Positions 31,128 to 40,666 are shown, counted from the stretch's first letter. The stretch is DNA of 64,000 nt from Rhizobium freirei PRF 81 (GCF_000359745.1 NZ_AQHN01000005.1:1-64000), one strand, 5' to 3'. The notes: a model not told the origin generated them from the sequence alone. Translations and numbers: made by a program.

Positions 31128-32288
31128 ATGCCGATCTTGAACAGAGCCGCAGAACTCCAGGGCGAAGTGACCGAGTGGCGCCGCCATATCCATGCGCATC
31201 CGGAACTTCTCTATGCGGTTGACAATACCGCCGCCTTCGTGGCCGAAAAGCTGCGCTCCTTCGGGATCGACGAGGTGGTGACCGGCATCGGCCGCACCGG
31301 CGTCGTCGGCCTGATCCGCGGCAAGGGCGAAGGACGCACGGTCGGCCTGCGCGCCGATATGGACGCCCTGCCGCTCACCGAAATCACCGGCAAGCCCTAT
31401 GCTTCCGAAACCCCCGGCAAGATGCATGCCTGCGGCCATGACGGCCACACCGCCATGCTCTTAGGCGCTGCGAAATATCTTGCCGAAAACCGCAATTTCA
31501 ACGGCAACATCGCCGTCATCTTCCAGCCGGCCGAAGAGGGTGGCGCCGGCGGCGACGCCATGGTCAAGGACGGCATGATGGAGCGCTTCGCGATCGCCGA
31601 AGTCTACGGCATGCACAATATGCCGGGCTTGCCCGTCGGCCACTTCGCCATCCGCAAGGGCCCGATCATGGCGGCGACGGACGAATTCACCATCTCCATC
31701 AAGGGTGTCGGCGGCCATGCCGCCATGCCGCACAACACGATCGACCCGATCGCGATCGGCGCGCAGATCATCTCCAACCTGCAGCTCATCGCCTCGCGTA
31801 GCGCCAATCCGCTGAAGTCAGTCGTCGTCTCCGTCACCACGTTCAATGCCGGCAATGCGCATAACGTCATCCCGAACGATGCCAGCTTCACCGGCACCAT
31901 CCGCACGCTCGATCCCGAGATGCGCGATCTTGCCGAACAGCGCTTCAAGCAGATCGTCTCCGGCATCGCCACGAGCCACGGCGCGCAAGTCGAGATCGAG
32001 TTCCAGCGCAACTACCCGGTCACCTTCAACCACGCCGACGAGACCGACCACGCGATCGCGGTGGCGCGAGAGATCGCCGGCGCAGGCAACGTCATCGGGG
32101 ATATCGATCCGATGATGGGCGGCGAGGATTTTTCCTACATGCTGAACGCCCGCCCCGGCGCCTTCATCTTCGTCGGCAACGGCGACACCGCCGGCCTGCA
32201 CAACCCGGCCTACGACTTCAACGACGAAGCCATCGCCCACGGCATTTCCTACTGGGTGCGGCTTGCCGAACAGCGCCTCAACGCCTGA
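31128..32288 (+). CDS. M20-family amidohydrolase (hippurate hydrolase-like)
   Basis: The 386-residue protein has the M20D signature: RHIHAHPEL near the N-terminus, the metal-ligand MHACGHDGHT, FQPAEEGGAGG with the catalytic Glu pair, the dimerisation domain and a late MMGGEDFSYM. Substrates of this group include N-acyl or N-benzoyl amino acids and IAA-amino acid conjugates. The ATG at 31128 is preceded by AGGAA; the long frame upstream to 30744 is not protein-like. It is the last core gene before the tRNA. Confidence 0.92.
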   Translation: MPILNRAAELQGEVTEWRRHIHAHPELLYAVDNTAAFVAEKLRSFGIDEVVTGIGRTGVVGLIRGKGEGRTVGLRADMDALPLTEITGKPYASETPGKMHACGHDGHTAMLLGAAKYLAENRNFNGNIAVIFQPAEEGGAGGDAMVKDGMMERFAIAEVYGMHNMPGLPVGHFAIRKGPIMAATDEFTISIKGVGGHAAMPHNTIDPIAIGAQIISNLQLIASRSANPLKSVVVSVTTFNAGNAHNVIPNDASFTGTIRTLDPEMRDLAEQRFKQIVSGIATSHGAQVEIEFQRNYPVTFNHADETDHAIAVAREIAGAGNVIGDIDPMMGGEDFSYMLNARPGAFIFVGNGDTAGLHNPAYDFNDEAIAHGISYWVRLAEQRLNA

Positions 32289-32407
32289 GGCTTCGCCACC
32301 ATTCCCCGTGCGCCTCACCAGGGCGCACGGCACCGCAAAGCGAATTGTCCCTGGGACGGAAAAGGGCTTGGCTTCGGGCCTTTGCTTTTGTATGGATCAT
32401 CTTGAGT

Positions 32408-32484
32408 GGTCTCGTAGCTCAGCAGGATAGAGCACCAGATTCCTAATCTGGGGGTCACGCGTTCGAATCGCGTCGAGATCACCA
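32408..32484 (+). tRNA. tRNA-Arg (anticodon CCU)
   Basis: The sequence folds as a standard cloverleaf: acceptor GGTCTCG pairs with CGAGATC (one G-U), the anticodon stem CCAGA/TCTGG encloses loop TTCCTAA with anticodon CCT, the T stem is ACGCG/CGCGT around TTCGAAT, and CCA is encoded at 32482-32484. It reads the rare AGG codon. Accessory genes start right after it, so it is a candidate integration landmark. Confidence 0.93.
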
Positions 32485-32542
32485 TTCATTCCAATAGATA
32501 ATTCTGCCCTTGAACATATTTCCGCTGGAATCGCTCAAAAGG

Positions 32543-32593
32543 TTTGTCCCCACGCGCGCTGTTTTGTCCCTGACGCTTCAATAGATTTGTCCC
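32543..32593 (+). repeat. Three direct TTTGTCCC repeats beside the tRNA
   Basis: TTTGTCCC occurs at 32543-32550, 32563-32570 and 32586-32593; the second and third extend to TTTGTCCCTGA. The spacing is 20 and 23 bases and all copies point the same way. A shorter copy (TTGTCCC, 32345-32351) lies upstream of the tRNA. The layout resembles transposase binding sites at an element end (Tn7-like or IS21-like), but no transposase gene is adjacent. Confidence 0.55.
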
Positions 32594-32693
32594 TGAGTTC
32601 AAAACCTGTTTTCCTCGTTCCGGGTCTTTGATTGATTTTCACATGGATGCCAGAGACCCTGCCTTTTGGTTTCGTGGCTCTCACCTCTTTTGA

Positions 32694-34886
32694 TCAATGG
32701 CGCGGCGCGATCATCATGTCGTAATGTGCTGAGTGTCCGCTGACCTCAAATATCTTCTTAAACACCTGGAGAAAGCGGTCGACCGTAGCTGCGTCGCAGG
32801 CCAGATACAGGTCTTCGTGAGCACTGTGCGAGCCATCGTTGACCCACGAAAACAGCGAATTGCAGATTTGCTGCTCTTGGCCTGCGAACTCGTTCACGAT
32901 GTCGTCTTTGTCCATGTTACCCAGAATCGTGAAGTAGTTCTCCAATATTCTGCGAAGGGTGTTCTGGATCGTGAGTATAGACCGGTTCTCGTTCCTGACC
33001 TCCTGCCACAGCATCTCGTACGAGGTCTGGATAGGGTTCTGCGCATGGCCTTCGATTACCGAGTAGTCTTCCTTTTTCCGGACCACCCAAAACGTGATCT
33101 TGGTTTGCCACTGCTTTTTTGGGTCGAAGGTAACCTCCTTGTGGAAGTAAATATTGTGAGTGAGTACGAAGATTTGCTTTAATGTCGACGACTGATCCAG
33201 CACCTTCGTGAAGAGCTTTCTAATGAGACTGCTGACGATAAACAAAACGTCGCTATCCAGGCTCGAAACCGGATCGTCTATGACCACGATCCTGTTGTTC
33301 GTTATCCCGCTCTCGGACACGCTGCCACTGATCAGGTAGTAGAAATATAAGAAGACAATAAAAGTCTTCTCACCTTCACTGAGGGTTTCGCGAGCCTCGG
33401 AGCCGTCGCCTCGAATAACGGTATAGAGCTGATCTCCCTCGCCAGATGTCGCCAGCTTGAAGTTCCGGAAACCGAAAGAGTCCAGGAGAGTGTTGATTGC
33501 GTTCACAGTTGGCTGGACGCTGGTTACTTGCCGTTCCAGCTCCCGCAGTGCGGTGGATTTATCACGCTTCTCCTGCTCCTTCGCCTCAATGCCCCGCGTC
33601 AGTCCTTGAATGGCGCTGCTCACGGCATGGCGGGCAGTTTTGTACCCTTCAAGCGTGATCTTGGCCTCTTCGACGATGCAGCGCCATATCTCGGCGATCA
33701 GGATGGCCCGTTCCGCGACGATATTGTCTATAAGCGTATTATGCTCGTCGACCTTGCCGTTCGCATCAGAGAGGATCGCGTTGATTTCGTCGACAATCTG
33801 GCGGACAGTTTCAAGTTCCACCTTGGAACTCGGTTCGGTCTTTTTTCTCGCTATGTGCTGAATGTTGAGAGCCATCTTGGTGCGGAGCACTTCCGCCTTT
33901 TGTTCGAGCAAAATCCGGTCCAAATATTCGACCTGCGCGGCCATCGCATGATCGAGCTGGCGGCTGATGCTATTTGAGTGCTCGCTATAGGCCGCAGCTA
34001 GACGTGAAATTGCATCGACATCTCTCTGATAGGATTCATCGAAATAATCTTCGAGATGGCGGCGGAATTTGTCGTCGGTCGCCTGCTGACAGAAGGGGCA
34101 GTGATCGTCGTTCTGCCGGAAAAACCCGAGACCCTGTTTGACCCAGTCGCTATTCCCGAGGCGCTTGATCATATCGGATATCGAGACATCTTCTTTCCCG
34201 ACCACCCGTTTCTCGAGAATAGGGTCGGCCTCGAGTGCGATCACATCCGATGCTTCGAGAACTGAAAGGCGGTCAAGACGAACCTTGGCCTCGGCAAATA
34301 TGGTGCTGGCGCGGGCTTCCAGTTCGTTCAGCGGCTTCAATGACGCCGTGTTGCTCTCGAACTCGCCAAACATTCTATCCGCGAAATTGGCACGCGAGTT
34401 CAGCACACCGCGGAAGGCCTCTTTAAATCTGTCCTCGTACTGGGTCTTCGATTTCCAGCATGCCTCCTGAAACGTCGCGGTCAGGTCCGAGTGCTCCTTT
34501 CGTTTGCCGCCCGTACCATCAGCCCCTTCGAGGATGTGTCTGCGATCGCGTATCGTTTTCTGAATTTCGTCGATCTCCTTCTTGAGATCGTCGATACGCT
34601 GAAGTGTTTCAGCGTTATCATGCCCGAGCGTGAATATGCCGCGCATTCGAGCCGTGAAGTTTTCTTCAACGAAATCCCTGTTGTAGACGAGACACTCCAG
34701 CGGCGTCCCACCTGCCCAATTAACAGTCGAGCGTGCGTAAGTCTCCGGCTTGGCGATCACGCGGGATATCGTCGTCTTGCCCGAGCCGTTCGCGCCAAAA
34801 ATAAAATTAATCGGCCGTAGTTGAGTGAGGACTGCTGCTCCCCCCGTATAGCTAGCGACAGTATCAATCGAGATTTGTTCAATCAT
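32694..34886 (-). CDS. AAA_13 / RloC-PrrC-like ATPase, candidate anti-phage protein
   Basis: The 730-residue protein is an SMC/Rad50-like ABC ATPase: Walker A GANGSGKTT (residues 31-39), long coiled coils on both sides of a central CPFC zinc-hook-like motif (near residue 285), a late signature LSEGEKT and Walker B IVVIDDPVSSLDSD. The C-terminal ~110 residues (with RRILENYF and SWVNDGSHS) resemble the AAA_13 tail, which in RloC and PrrC is an anticodon-nuclease (HEPN-like) domain. RloC proteins cut host tRNA after DNA damage or phage attack; nuclease activity here is inference. The ATG at 34886 has a purine-rich GGGGGCGAGG upstream. Confidence 0.8.
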   Translation of the reverse strand: MIEQISIDTVASYTGGAAVLTQLRPINFIFGANGSGKTTISRVIAKPETYARSTVNWAGGTPLECLVYNRDFVEENFTARMRGIFTLGHDNAETLQRIDDLKKEIDEIQKTIRDRRHILEGADGTGGKRKEHSDLTATFQEACWKSKTQYEDRFKEAFRGVLNSRANFADRMFGEFESNTASLKPLNELEARASTIFAEAKVRLDRLSVLEASDVIALEADPILEKRVVGKEDVSISDMIKRLGNSDWVKQGLGFFRQNDDHCPFCQQATDDKFRRHLEDYFDESYQRDVDAISRLAAAYSEHSNSISRQLDHAMAAQVEYLDRILLEQKAEVLRTKMALNIQHIARKKTEPSSKVELETVRQIVDEINAILSDANGKVDEHNTLIDNIVAERAILIAEIWRCIVEEAKITLEGYKTARHAVSSAIQGLTRGIEAKEQEKRDKSTALRELERQVTSVQPTVNAINTLLDSFGFRNFKLATSGEGDQLYTVIRGDGSEARETLSEGEKTFIVFLYFYYLISGSVSESGITNNRIVVIDDPVSSLDSDVLFIVSSLIRKLFTKVLDQSSTLKQIFVLTHNIYFHKEVTFDPKKQWQTKITFWVVRKKEDYSVIEGHAQNPIQTSYEMLWQEVRNENRSILTIQNTLRRILENYFTILGNMDKDDIVNEFAGQEQQICNSLFSWVNDGSHSAHEDLYLACDAATVDRFLQVFKKIFEVSGHSAHYDMMIAPRH

Positions 34887-35006
34887 GCCTCGCCCCCTGA
34901 TTCCCCAATTGAAGAATACTCGCCTAGATCGCAGCAGCAATTGGTAAAATACACGTTTTTGTTCTAAAAGAGCCGATATTTCGGGAGTAAAAATGTACGC
35001 AACTCA

Positions 35007-35270
35007 ATGGGCAAAGGATCGGCGTGGAAGCCGCGGACGCTGTCGCCAACAAGATTCCGCGATGGAGGCAAGTCTTTCAACGAGATATCAAACGTGCTCG
35101 GCGAGGAAAATATCTGGGCGGCTCAGACCTTCAACATATCGGACGAAGCAATCGATTATTGGGAGTTGATACAGATTCTCAATTCTGGACCGCGAAGGAT
35201 GTCACCGTGGCATGCCGAGCGCACAAAGAACGGGCCAACGCCGCGAACGGAAAACGCACTCGACATTTAA
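35007..35270 (+). CDS. Hypothetical 87-residue protein
   Basis: The frame has protein-like composition in its middle (residues about 18-55, FNEISNVLGEENIWAAQTF) and lies 120 bases upstream of the divergent ATPase gene. No family is recognised. A competing frame (35024-35446) overlaps it and looks less protein-like. Low confidence. Confidence 0.3.
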   Translation: MGKGSAWKPRTLSPTRFRDGGKSFNEISNVLGEENIWAAQTFNISDEAIDYWELIQILNSGPRRMSPWHAERTKNGPTPRTENALDI

Positions 35271-35385
35271 GCCCCAAGCACGCCACCAACTCCGCCAAGA
35301 CTCCCAGCACTCAACCTACGCTTGACGGGCTTGATCGCCTGCGAGAATGTCTTGTCTTCAATTCAGCTCATGCGGGAGTCCGTCC

Positions 35386-35730
35386 ATGGACAGAAAAACT
35401 ATTGAGGTTCTTGATCGTGCCGGAATTTCGTTCGCTGCCAGCGTAGACGTGCCAGGTGGCGGTACCAACATTTTCCTGAAGCCAGATGAGTTGCGGGAGT
35501 TCGTCAACGACAAAGACGGGTACGCTGCAAAGCGATTTGGGGTTTCCAAAGAACTCTATCGTCAGTGGGTGGATTCCGACGGAACGGTTCAGTGTTCAGC
35601 AAGAACGACCTCCGGGTCGCGATGCAAGAACATGGTTTCAGGCCCGATCCAGCAAGATATCGAGGATTGGCTAAAAATGCTGGGAACCAACTGCGCGGTT
35701 CATGGTGGCGAAGAGTCACGTCGCAAGTAA
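35386..35730 (+). CDS. Hypothetical protein with CxA-T-x2-G-x2-CK motif
   Basis: The 114-residue protein has a C-terminal Cys/His pattern: CSARTTSGSRCKN followed ~30 residues later by CAVHGG. This resembles the small DUF5763-like zinc-binding module. The ATG at 35386 follows GGGAG at good spacing. It lies just upstream of the CoiA-like gene in the same direction; the role is unknown. Confidence 0.55.
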   Translation: MDRKTIEVLDRAGISFAASVDVPGGGTNIFLKPDELREFVNDKDGYAAKRFGVSKELYRQWVDSDGTVQCSARTTSGSRCKNMVSGPIQQDIEDWLKMLGTNCAVHGGEESRRK

Positions 35731-35893
35731 AGCGCTAGGCGAAACGGTCTCTTTGGCGAGTATCATCCCCGACGCTAACTGTCGGGCGAAGCGTACGGAT
35801 TGCACGCTGGCCGAAAGTCGCAGGTCGACTGAGGGCTTCAGGAGAAAACTGAACGGGGCTAGCCTCTCGCACTCACAGCGAATCAAGGCCCAG

Positions 35894-37840
35894 ATGGCAA
35901 CGAAGACCACCATCGCCCACCTGTTTCCCGACGACGAGGGCATGATCCTCGTCGCCAAGGATGTGAACGACGGATCGCCACGTCATATCACAGAGGTCGC
36001 CAACGGTGCGAATTGCGGATGCGTCTGCTTCGGGTGCGGCAGGCGGTTGATCGCCAGGAACGGCGGCGACCCCAACGTCCGAGCGTATTCCTTCGCCCAC
36101 CGACCAGAGGACAACGTCGTCGACTGCGTGTCGTCCGGGGAAACGGCCCTCCATATCCGCGCGAAGGAAATCATAGCCAAGCATTGCCGGGTGACCCTGC
36201 CGCCAACATTCACGCCGGGTCTCGACGGAAAGCCAGTCGAGGTGTCGCCTGAGCGGTCCATCCACCTGACGGACGTCCACTTGGAAACGGCGGCGGGAGA
36301 AGTCATTCCGGACGTTATCGCCACCATGCCCGATGGCCGACGGCTTTTCATCGAGATCGCGAACACTCATCCCTGTCCTCCCGAGAAAATCGAGAAGCTG
36401 GATGCCATGGGCGTGGAAGTTCTGGAGATCACCGTCTCAAAATATCAAAGCCACCCACTCGACGAACTCGACGACATCATCCTGGACATCGCCCCGCGCA
36501 AGCTGCTCCACAGCGCCGAGGTGAAGGCCATGGCGGCGAATATTGCAGAGGAGAGGCTGCGGCAAGAGAGTGCGAAGATCGCGGAAGCGAAGCGGTTGGT
36601 CGCCATCTACCGCGATCCCGAAATCTGGAACCACAAGAAGGCGCAGAAGCTTGTCGACGACTTGGTCCAGCTTGGTCTCTCGGATTTCCTTGATCTTGAT
36701 GACAACCGGCCGTCGGCGTTTATCGTCTACCGCCGCCAATGGCAGGCCGCCATCTTCGACCGCCTGTTGAAGGCGAAATCGGCGCTCGGCGCGATGGCTT
36801 TTATCGAGAGCTTTTCGAAGGGCGGCTGGCCGAAGAAGGACATCGCTTACACGAAGTCCCATCACTCCCGATGGATCGCCGCAAACGTTGACGAAGATTT
36901 CAAGTCACCCTACGAAGAAGTCTATGCGTACCTGACGCGTCTACGCCAAGCGGGGGCCGTGTACGAGGTCCCTGGCAAACGCTTTGTCATGGGACATGAC
37001 ATCCAAGTTCGGATCGACACGGCGATCCAGAAGCGGATGTTGCCCGAGCGCCAGAGCAAGCAGCTGCGGATCGCCTTCCAGGGTGTTGGTTCGCTCATGC
37101 TTCCCGAGGACGGCCGTCTTCCTGATTATGATGTCTGGCTGAAAAGCCGGGCGGAACACTTCGATCTGTCGGTGGCAGAACTCCTAGCTGACGAGAACGG
37201 AGACTACGAGGAGTTGCTGGATCAGGTCATTGCAGTCAGAACGATGATAGAGGAAATGCAGCGCCTCAAAGGCGTCGATCCGCCCGACGAGATGGCCGGC
37301 TTGCCGATGGATCGCCTGATCAACCGCCTTGGGCTGGCCCGTCTCGAAGCCGAGGAGCGTGCGGAAGCCGAACTGGCCGCCCGTCGTCAGCGCGAAGCGA
37401 TCGAGACTGCCGCCCGCCTGAAGCAGGAGGTGGCAGATCGGGTCCACAAGGCCGAGGAGGCGGCATTGTTCGACGTGGATGACGTCGCGGTCTTCATGAA
37501 GACACCCCTCTCCGAGCATGAAGGCAAGACACCCGGAGAGTTGGCGGCCGAAAGCACGGACGGCCTGAAACAGGTTCAGGGCGTCCTGTGGAGAATGCGG
37601 GAGGACAAGATGGCCGCAGAACGGAGCGAACGCGTCCGCAAAGCCATGGTCGACAAGCTCTATGACCGGGTCTACAGCCGCATCTTGCGCCGGGAAATCG
37701 CCGATCTCTGGCTGACAGCGCAGTGGAAGGAACTCGGCGGCACCAAACCCGTCGACTATTGCAAGGACGAGAAGACTCTGGCCCGGTGTCTTGAGGTCCT
37801 GGAGGAGTTCGCGGCCAATGAGCAGAGGCGGCGGCGGTGA
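35894..37840 (+). CDS. CoiA-like predicted nuclease
   Basis: The 648-residue protein begins with a zinc-finger-like segment (CGCVCFGCGRRLIARNG, then YSFAHRPE and a later Cys), as in CoiA. Next is a PD-(D/E)xK-like nuclease region with HIRAKEII, IPDVIATMPDG and LFIEIANTH (about residues 90-150). The remaining ~450 residues are helical with a coiled-coil-like Glu/Ala/Arg-rich stretch near 490-530. CoiA is known from competence, but here the island context suggests DNA processing or defence; that is inference. The ATG at 35894 is preceded by AAGG. Confidence 0.65.
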   Translation: MATKTTIAHLFPDDEGMILVAKDVNDGSPRHITEVANGANCGCVCFGCGRRLIARNGGDPNVRAYSFAHRPEDNVVDCVSSGETALHIRAKEIIAKHCRVTLPPTFTPGLDGKPVEVSPERSIHLTDVHLETAAGEVIPDVIATMPDGRRLFIEIANTHPCPPEKIEKLDAMGVEVLEITVSKYQSHPLDELDDIILDIAPRKLLHSAEVKAMAANIAEERLRQESAKIAEAKRLVAIYRDPEIWNHKKAQKLVDDLVQLGLSDFLDLDDNRPSAFIVYRRQWQAAIFDRLLKAKSALGAMAFIESFSKGGWPKKDIAYTKSHHSRWIAANVDEDFKSPYEEVYAYLTRLRQAGAVYEVPGKRFVMGHDIQVRIDTAIQKRMLPERQSKQLRIAFQGVGSLMLPEDGRLPDYDVWLKSRAEHFDLSVAELLADENGDYEELLDQVIAVRTMIEEMQRLKGVDPPDEMAGLPMDRLINRLGLARLEAEERAEAELAARRQREAIETAARLKQEVADRVHKAEEAALFDVDDVAVFMKTPLSEHEGKTPGELAAESTDGLKQVQGVLWRMREDKMAAERSERVRKAMVDKLYDRVYSRILRREIADLWLTAQWKELGGTKPVDYCKDEKTLARCLEVLEEFAANEQRRRR

Positions 37841-37976
37841 CCGGATCATATGTATCGCGTACAGGCGGCACATTCTCGCCGGATGGTAGTAAGGGTCAAT
37901 GCACTGCGTGGAGTAGCAATCAAATGGAAAGGTTCGAGAGTTATGTCTGCCGCAAACTCACGGAGCCAGTTTTTCA

Positions 37977-38372
37977 GTGTATATCGTATTCTTTGACTAT
38001 GACGGTAAACGGTATTTTTTCGGCATCACACTTGGCGGTGCGATGACATCGTGTTCGCTCTCCTATGTCGCTGTTTCGGTAGAGTTGTCCACCCTCCAAA
38101 AAGAAGAACTGGAAAAGGAGCCTGAACTTGGGACGCCGGGTGCTCTTTTTCATACCAAAGGCTTTATTCGAGAAGAGCTCACAGTCATCGATGCTAAATC
38201 AGGCGCAACCAAAACGGTTCCGCATGCAGAAGGCTTCATATCTCTGTTAGTGGACGTCGAACCGCCTGCCTATTACGCCGCCCCGACCGGTGACCCGACG
38301 TTCATTTCCGCAGTCGACGGCCCTCATGGCGCTCTAGCCCTGGCACAAAATCACCAAGCTTGGAAGCGGTGA
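37977..38372 (+). CDS. Hypothetical 131-residue protein
   Basis: The frame starts at a GTG (37977) and has protein-like composition with alternating hydrophobic strands (YIVFFDYDGKRYFFGITLGG). No family is recognised and no convincing ribosome-binding site is seen. Its last 71 bases overlap a leftward frame (38302-38658); both could be real convergent genes. Confidence 0.4.
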   Translation: MYIVFFDYDGKRYFFGITLGGAMTSCSLSYVAVSVELSTLQKEELEKEPELGTPGALFHTKGFIREELTVIDAKSGATKTVPHAEGFISLLVDVEPPAYYAAPTGDPTFISAVDGPHGALALAQNHQAWKR

Positions 38373-38658
38373 GTTCACTTGCTTTGAACCGCTCGGCGGC
38401 TTCGACCATCTCGGAATCGATATACTTCGATTTGACACAGTAGGCGACAAACGGGTGATCGATATCGAGAAGCGACCCCAGACCGTATTTCGCTTCGACG
38501 AGTTCGGATGTGTTCAGTATGTCGAGCAGTTCCAGCCATTGGCCAGACCTATGAGGACCCTCCGGCGCGAGTTCCTCGAACAAGATACGAGCGGCGGAAA
38601 CATTTCCCAATCTTAGCGCTAGCAACACTGCCTCATGATTGCCTGTCTCATTTACCAT
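38302..38658 (-). CDS. Hypothetical helical 118-residue protein
   Basis: The frame encodes a mostly helical protein (EAVLLALRLGNVSAARILFE, then LLDILNTSELVEAKYG) that resembles a short helical-repeat module. The ATG at 38658 has only a weak upstream GGTGA. It converges with the 37977 frame. Function unknown. Confidence 0.4.
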   Translation of the reverse strand: MVNETGNHEAVLLALRLGNVSAARILFEELAPEGPHRSGQWLELLDILNTSELVEAKYGLGSLLDIDHPFVAYCVKSKYIDSEMVEAAERFKASELTASKLGDFVPGLERHEGRRLRK

Positions 38659-38885
38659 TGATCACCGCTTCGGCCGACGTTCCTTTATTGAGCTTGGCGT
38701 CCAAGCACGCCGGCCACAAGTCCATGCCTCCGTCAGAACCGGCAACCCGCCACGGTCACATTATTTTGGCGACAGGGTAGTTTCCCCCTACGATCTTCGC
38801 TCCGCTGTTAACTGTCCTCGTGAATTTTTCGAATTCAGAAATCTGAGATTGGCTCATGAGGAGCCCGGTTAACGCTACGGGTACC

Positions 38886-39986
38886 ATGAGCAGCATTATA
38901 ACCAACAATGTCGCGATGGCCGCGCTCGGCACGCTGCGTTCGATCAACGACCGCCTCACCGACACTTCGCAACAGATGTCTTCGGGGCTCAGGGTGAAGT
39001 CGGCCGCCGACAATGCGGCATATTGGTCCATCTCCACGTCGATGCGCTCGGACGTGAAAACCATGAACGTGGTCAAGGAAAGCGTGGGCCTGGCGCAGGG
39101 CGTGGTCGATACGGCGTACGCCGCGATGAAAACGGTGCTCGATAGTTTCGTGGAGATCAAAAACCTGGTCATCACCGCGAGTGGCATGCCACAACCCGGC
39201 ATGAAGGACGTGGTTAAGTCGACATTCGATATCGACCCGGAATATGCGAAATCCGACGTCTACAAGATCGACCAGCAGATACAGCAACTCCAAGATCAGG
39301 CCAAGTCAGCCATATTGTCCGCGTCGTTCTCGGGCGTGAACCTTCTCTATCACGGCAAGAACGAAGACGAGAAAGCCAGCCAACAGGTCTTCTCGTTTAC
39401 CGTCGGCTATTCCAACAGAAATGTTCAGACGTTGGACATCAAGGCCATGGACACTCTGCTTCTGAACGACGACTTCGGCAGCTATCCGACCAGTTACCCG
39501 GGGGAGTTCAATCCGGAGAAGACGTTGTTCGACGGAAGCGACATCATTGATGCGCCCGGATCGTTTACCCCGGCGTCGATCTACTGGTACAATATTCCGC
39601 TTCAAAATCCGACGACCGGCGAGCCTGAGGCCTATCCTGTCGATCAGACCCATATCCTCCAGTCCATCGAAAACAACGTCGTCCGTTTCGGTTCGGATCG
39701 CGAGGGGCTCTACAGCAACGTCGTCGCGAGCATCGACCAAAAAATCCAGCAACTGACCTCCAAAATGTCGTACGTCGGGACGGTCCAGAAATCCCTCGAG
39801 ATGTACAACGAGATCAACAACAACATGATCGACGCAACGACGAGGGGGATCGGCCGCCTGGTGGATGCGGACATGGAGGCCACCGCGAGCAAGATGCGGG
39901 CGTTGCAAACACAGCAGCAACTCGCCGTCCAGAGCCTCGGGATTGCCAATGCAGCGCCTGGAAACCTCATTCAGTTGTTCCAGTAA
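38886..39986 (+). CDS. Flagellin
   Basis: The 366-residue protein has intact D0/D1 flagellin ends. The N-terminus begins SSIITNNVAMAALGTLRSIN with SSGLRVKSAADNAAYWSIST, and the C-terminus has RLVDADMEATASKMRALQTQ and ends NLIQLFQ. The central part (about residues 120-280) is divergent, as expected for the exposed domain. The ATG at 38886 gives the standard rhizobial flagellin start. It stands alone, away from other flagellar genes, in an accessory region and ends one base before a convergent DNA invertase gene. It may be expressed as an alternative filament subunit; expression is unproven. Confidence 0.92.
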   Translation: MSSIITNNVAMAALGTLRSINDRLTDTSQQMSSGLRVKSAADNAAYWSISTSMRSDVKTMNVVKESVGLAQGVVDTAYAAMKTVLDSFVEIKNLVITASGMPQPGMKDVVKSTFDIDPEYAKSDVYKIDQQIQQLQDQAKSAILSASFSGVNLLYHGKNEDEKASQQVFSFTVGYSNRNVQTLDIKAMDTLLLNDDFGSYPTSYPGEFNPEKTLFDGSDIIDAPGSFTPASIYWYNIPLQNPTTGEPEAYPVDQTHILQSIENNVVRFGSDREGLYSNVVASIDQKIQQLTSKMSYVGTVQKSLEMYNEINNNMIDATTRGIGRLVDADMEATASKMRALQTQQQLAVQSLGIANAAPGNLIQLFQ

Positions 39987-40541
39987 TCAGCGCATACGAT
40001 CGATATATCTGGCCAGCGTTCGCGGATGTACACCGTACCGCCTGGCAACTTCGAGGGCGTCCTCTCCCCGAACGACAGCATGGTACGCCGATTGACGCTC
40101 GGTGTCGCTCAAGGATGGCCTCCGGCCGAGGCGTTGCCCTCGTGCACGGGCAGCTTCAAGTCCCGCGCAGGTTCGTTCTCTGATCAAACACCTTTCAAAT
40201 TCCGCCATCGAGGCCAAAACATGGAAGACGAGGCGACCGCCCGCAGAAGTAGTGTCTATGTTTTCCGTCAGGCTCTGGAAATCGATCTGTCGTTTGCCGA
40301 GCTTTTCGATGATCCCGATAAGGTCTTGAATCGAGCGCCCTAGACGGTCGAGTCTCCAGACAACCAAGGTGTCACCGGATTTCAATGATCGCATCGCGGA
40401 GATCAGTCCAGGTCTTTTGATAGTCGATCCAGAAATGCCTTCATCCACGACGACCCGGTCGCATACCAAGTGTAACGCTGCGAGCTGAAGATCAAGGCGC
40501 TGATCCTGCGTCGATACCCGGGCATAACCGACTTTTGTCAT
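39987..40541 (-). CDS. Hin/Pin-type DNA invertase/resolvase (small serine recombinase)
   Basis: The 184-residue protein has the resolvase catalytic domain with Ser10 in GYARVSTQDQ, the VWRLDRLGRS motif, the long E helix (FHVLASMAEFERCLIRERT) and a C-terminal Hin-like helix-turn-helix (EVARRYGVHPRTLARYI). Size and domain order match the Hin, Gin and Pin invertases and Tn3-type resolvases. The start at 40541 (MTKVGYARVS) is typical of the family. It converges directly on the flagellin gene. Confidence 0.93.
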   Translation of the reverse strand: MTKVGYARVSTQDQRLDLQLAALHLVCDRVVVDEGISGSTIKRPGLISAMRSLKSGDTLVVWRLDRLGRSIQDLIGIIEKLGKRQIDFQSLTENIDTTSAGGRLVFHVLASMAEFERCLIRERTCAGLEAARARGQRLGRRPSLSDTERQSAYHAVVRGEDALEVARRYGVHPRTLARYIDRMR

Positions 40542-40666
40542 CGAATTCCATTCCCCGCGCGTTGACAGAAACGACCGTTTTCGACGGGCGGGGGCGCGGA
40601 ACTGCATCATTACAATCCGGGTATAGTTGCAATGGTTTAGACAAGGGACAAAAACACAGGCGACCG

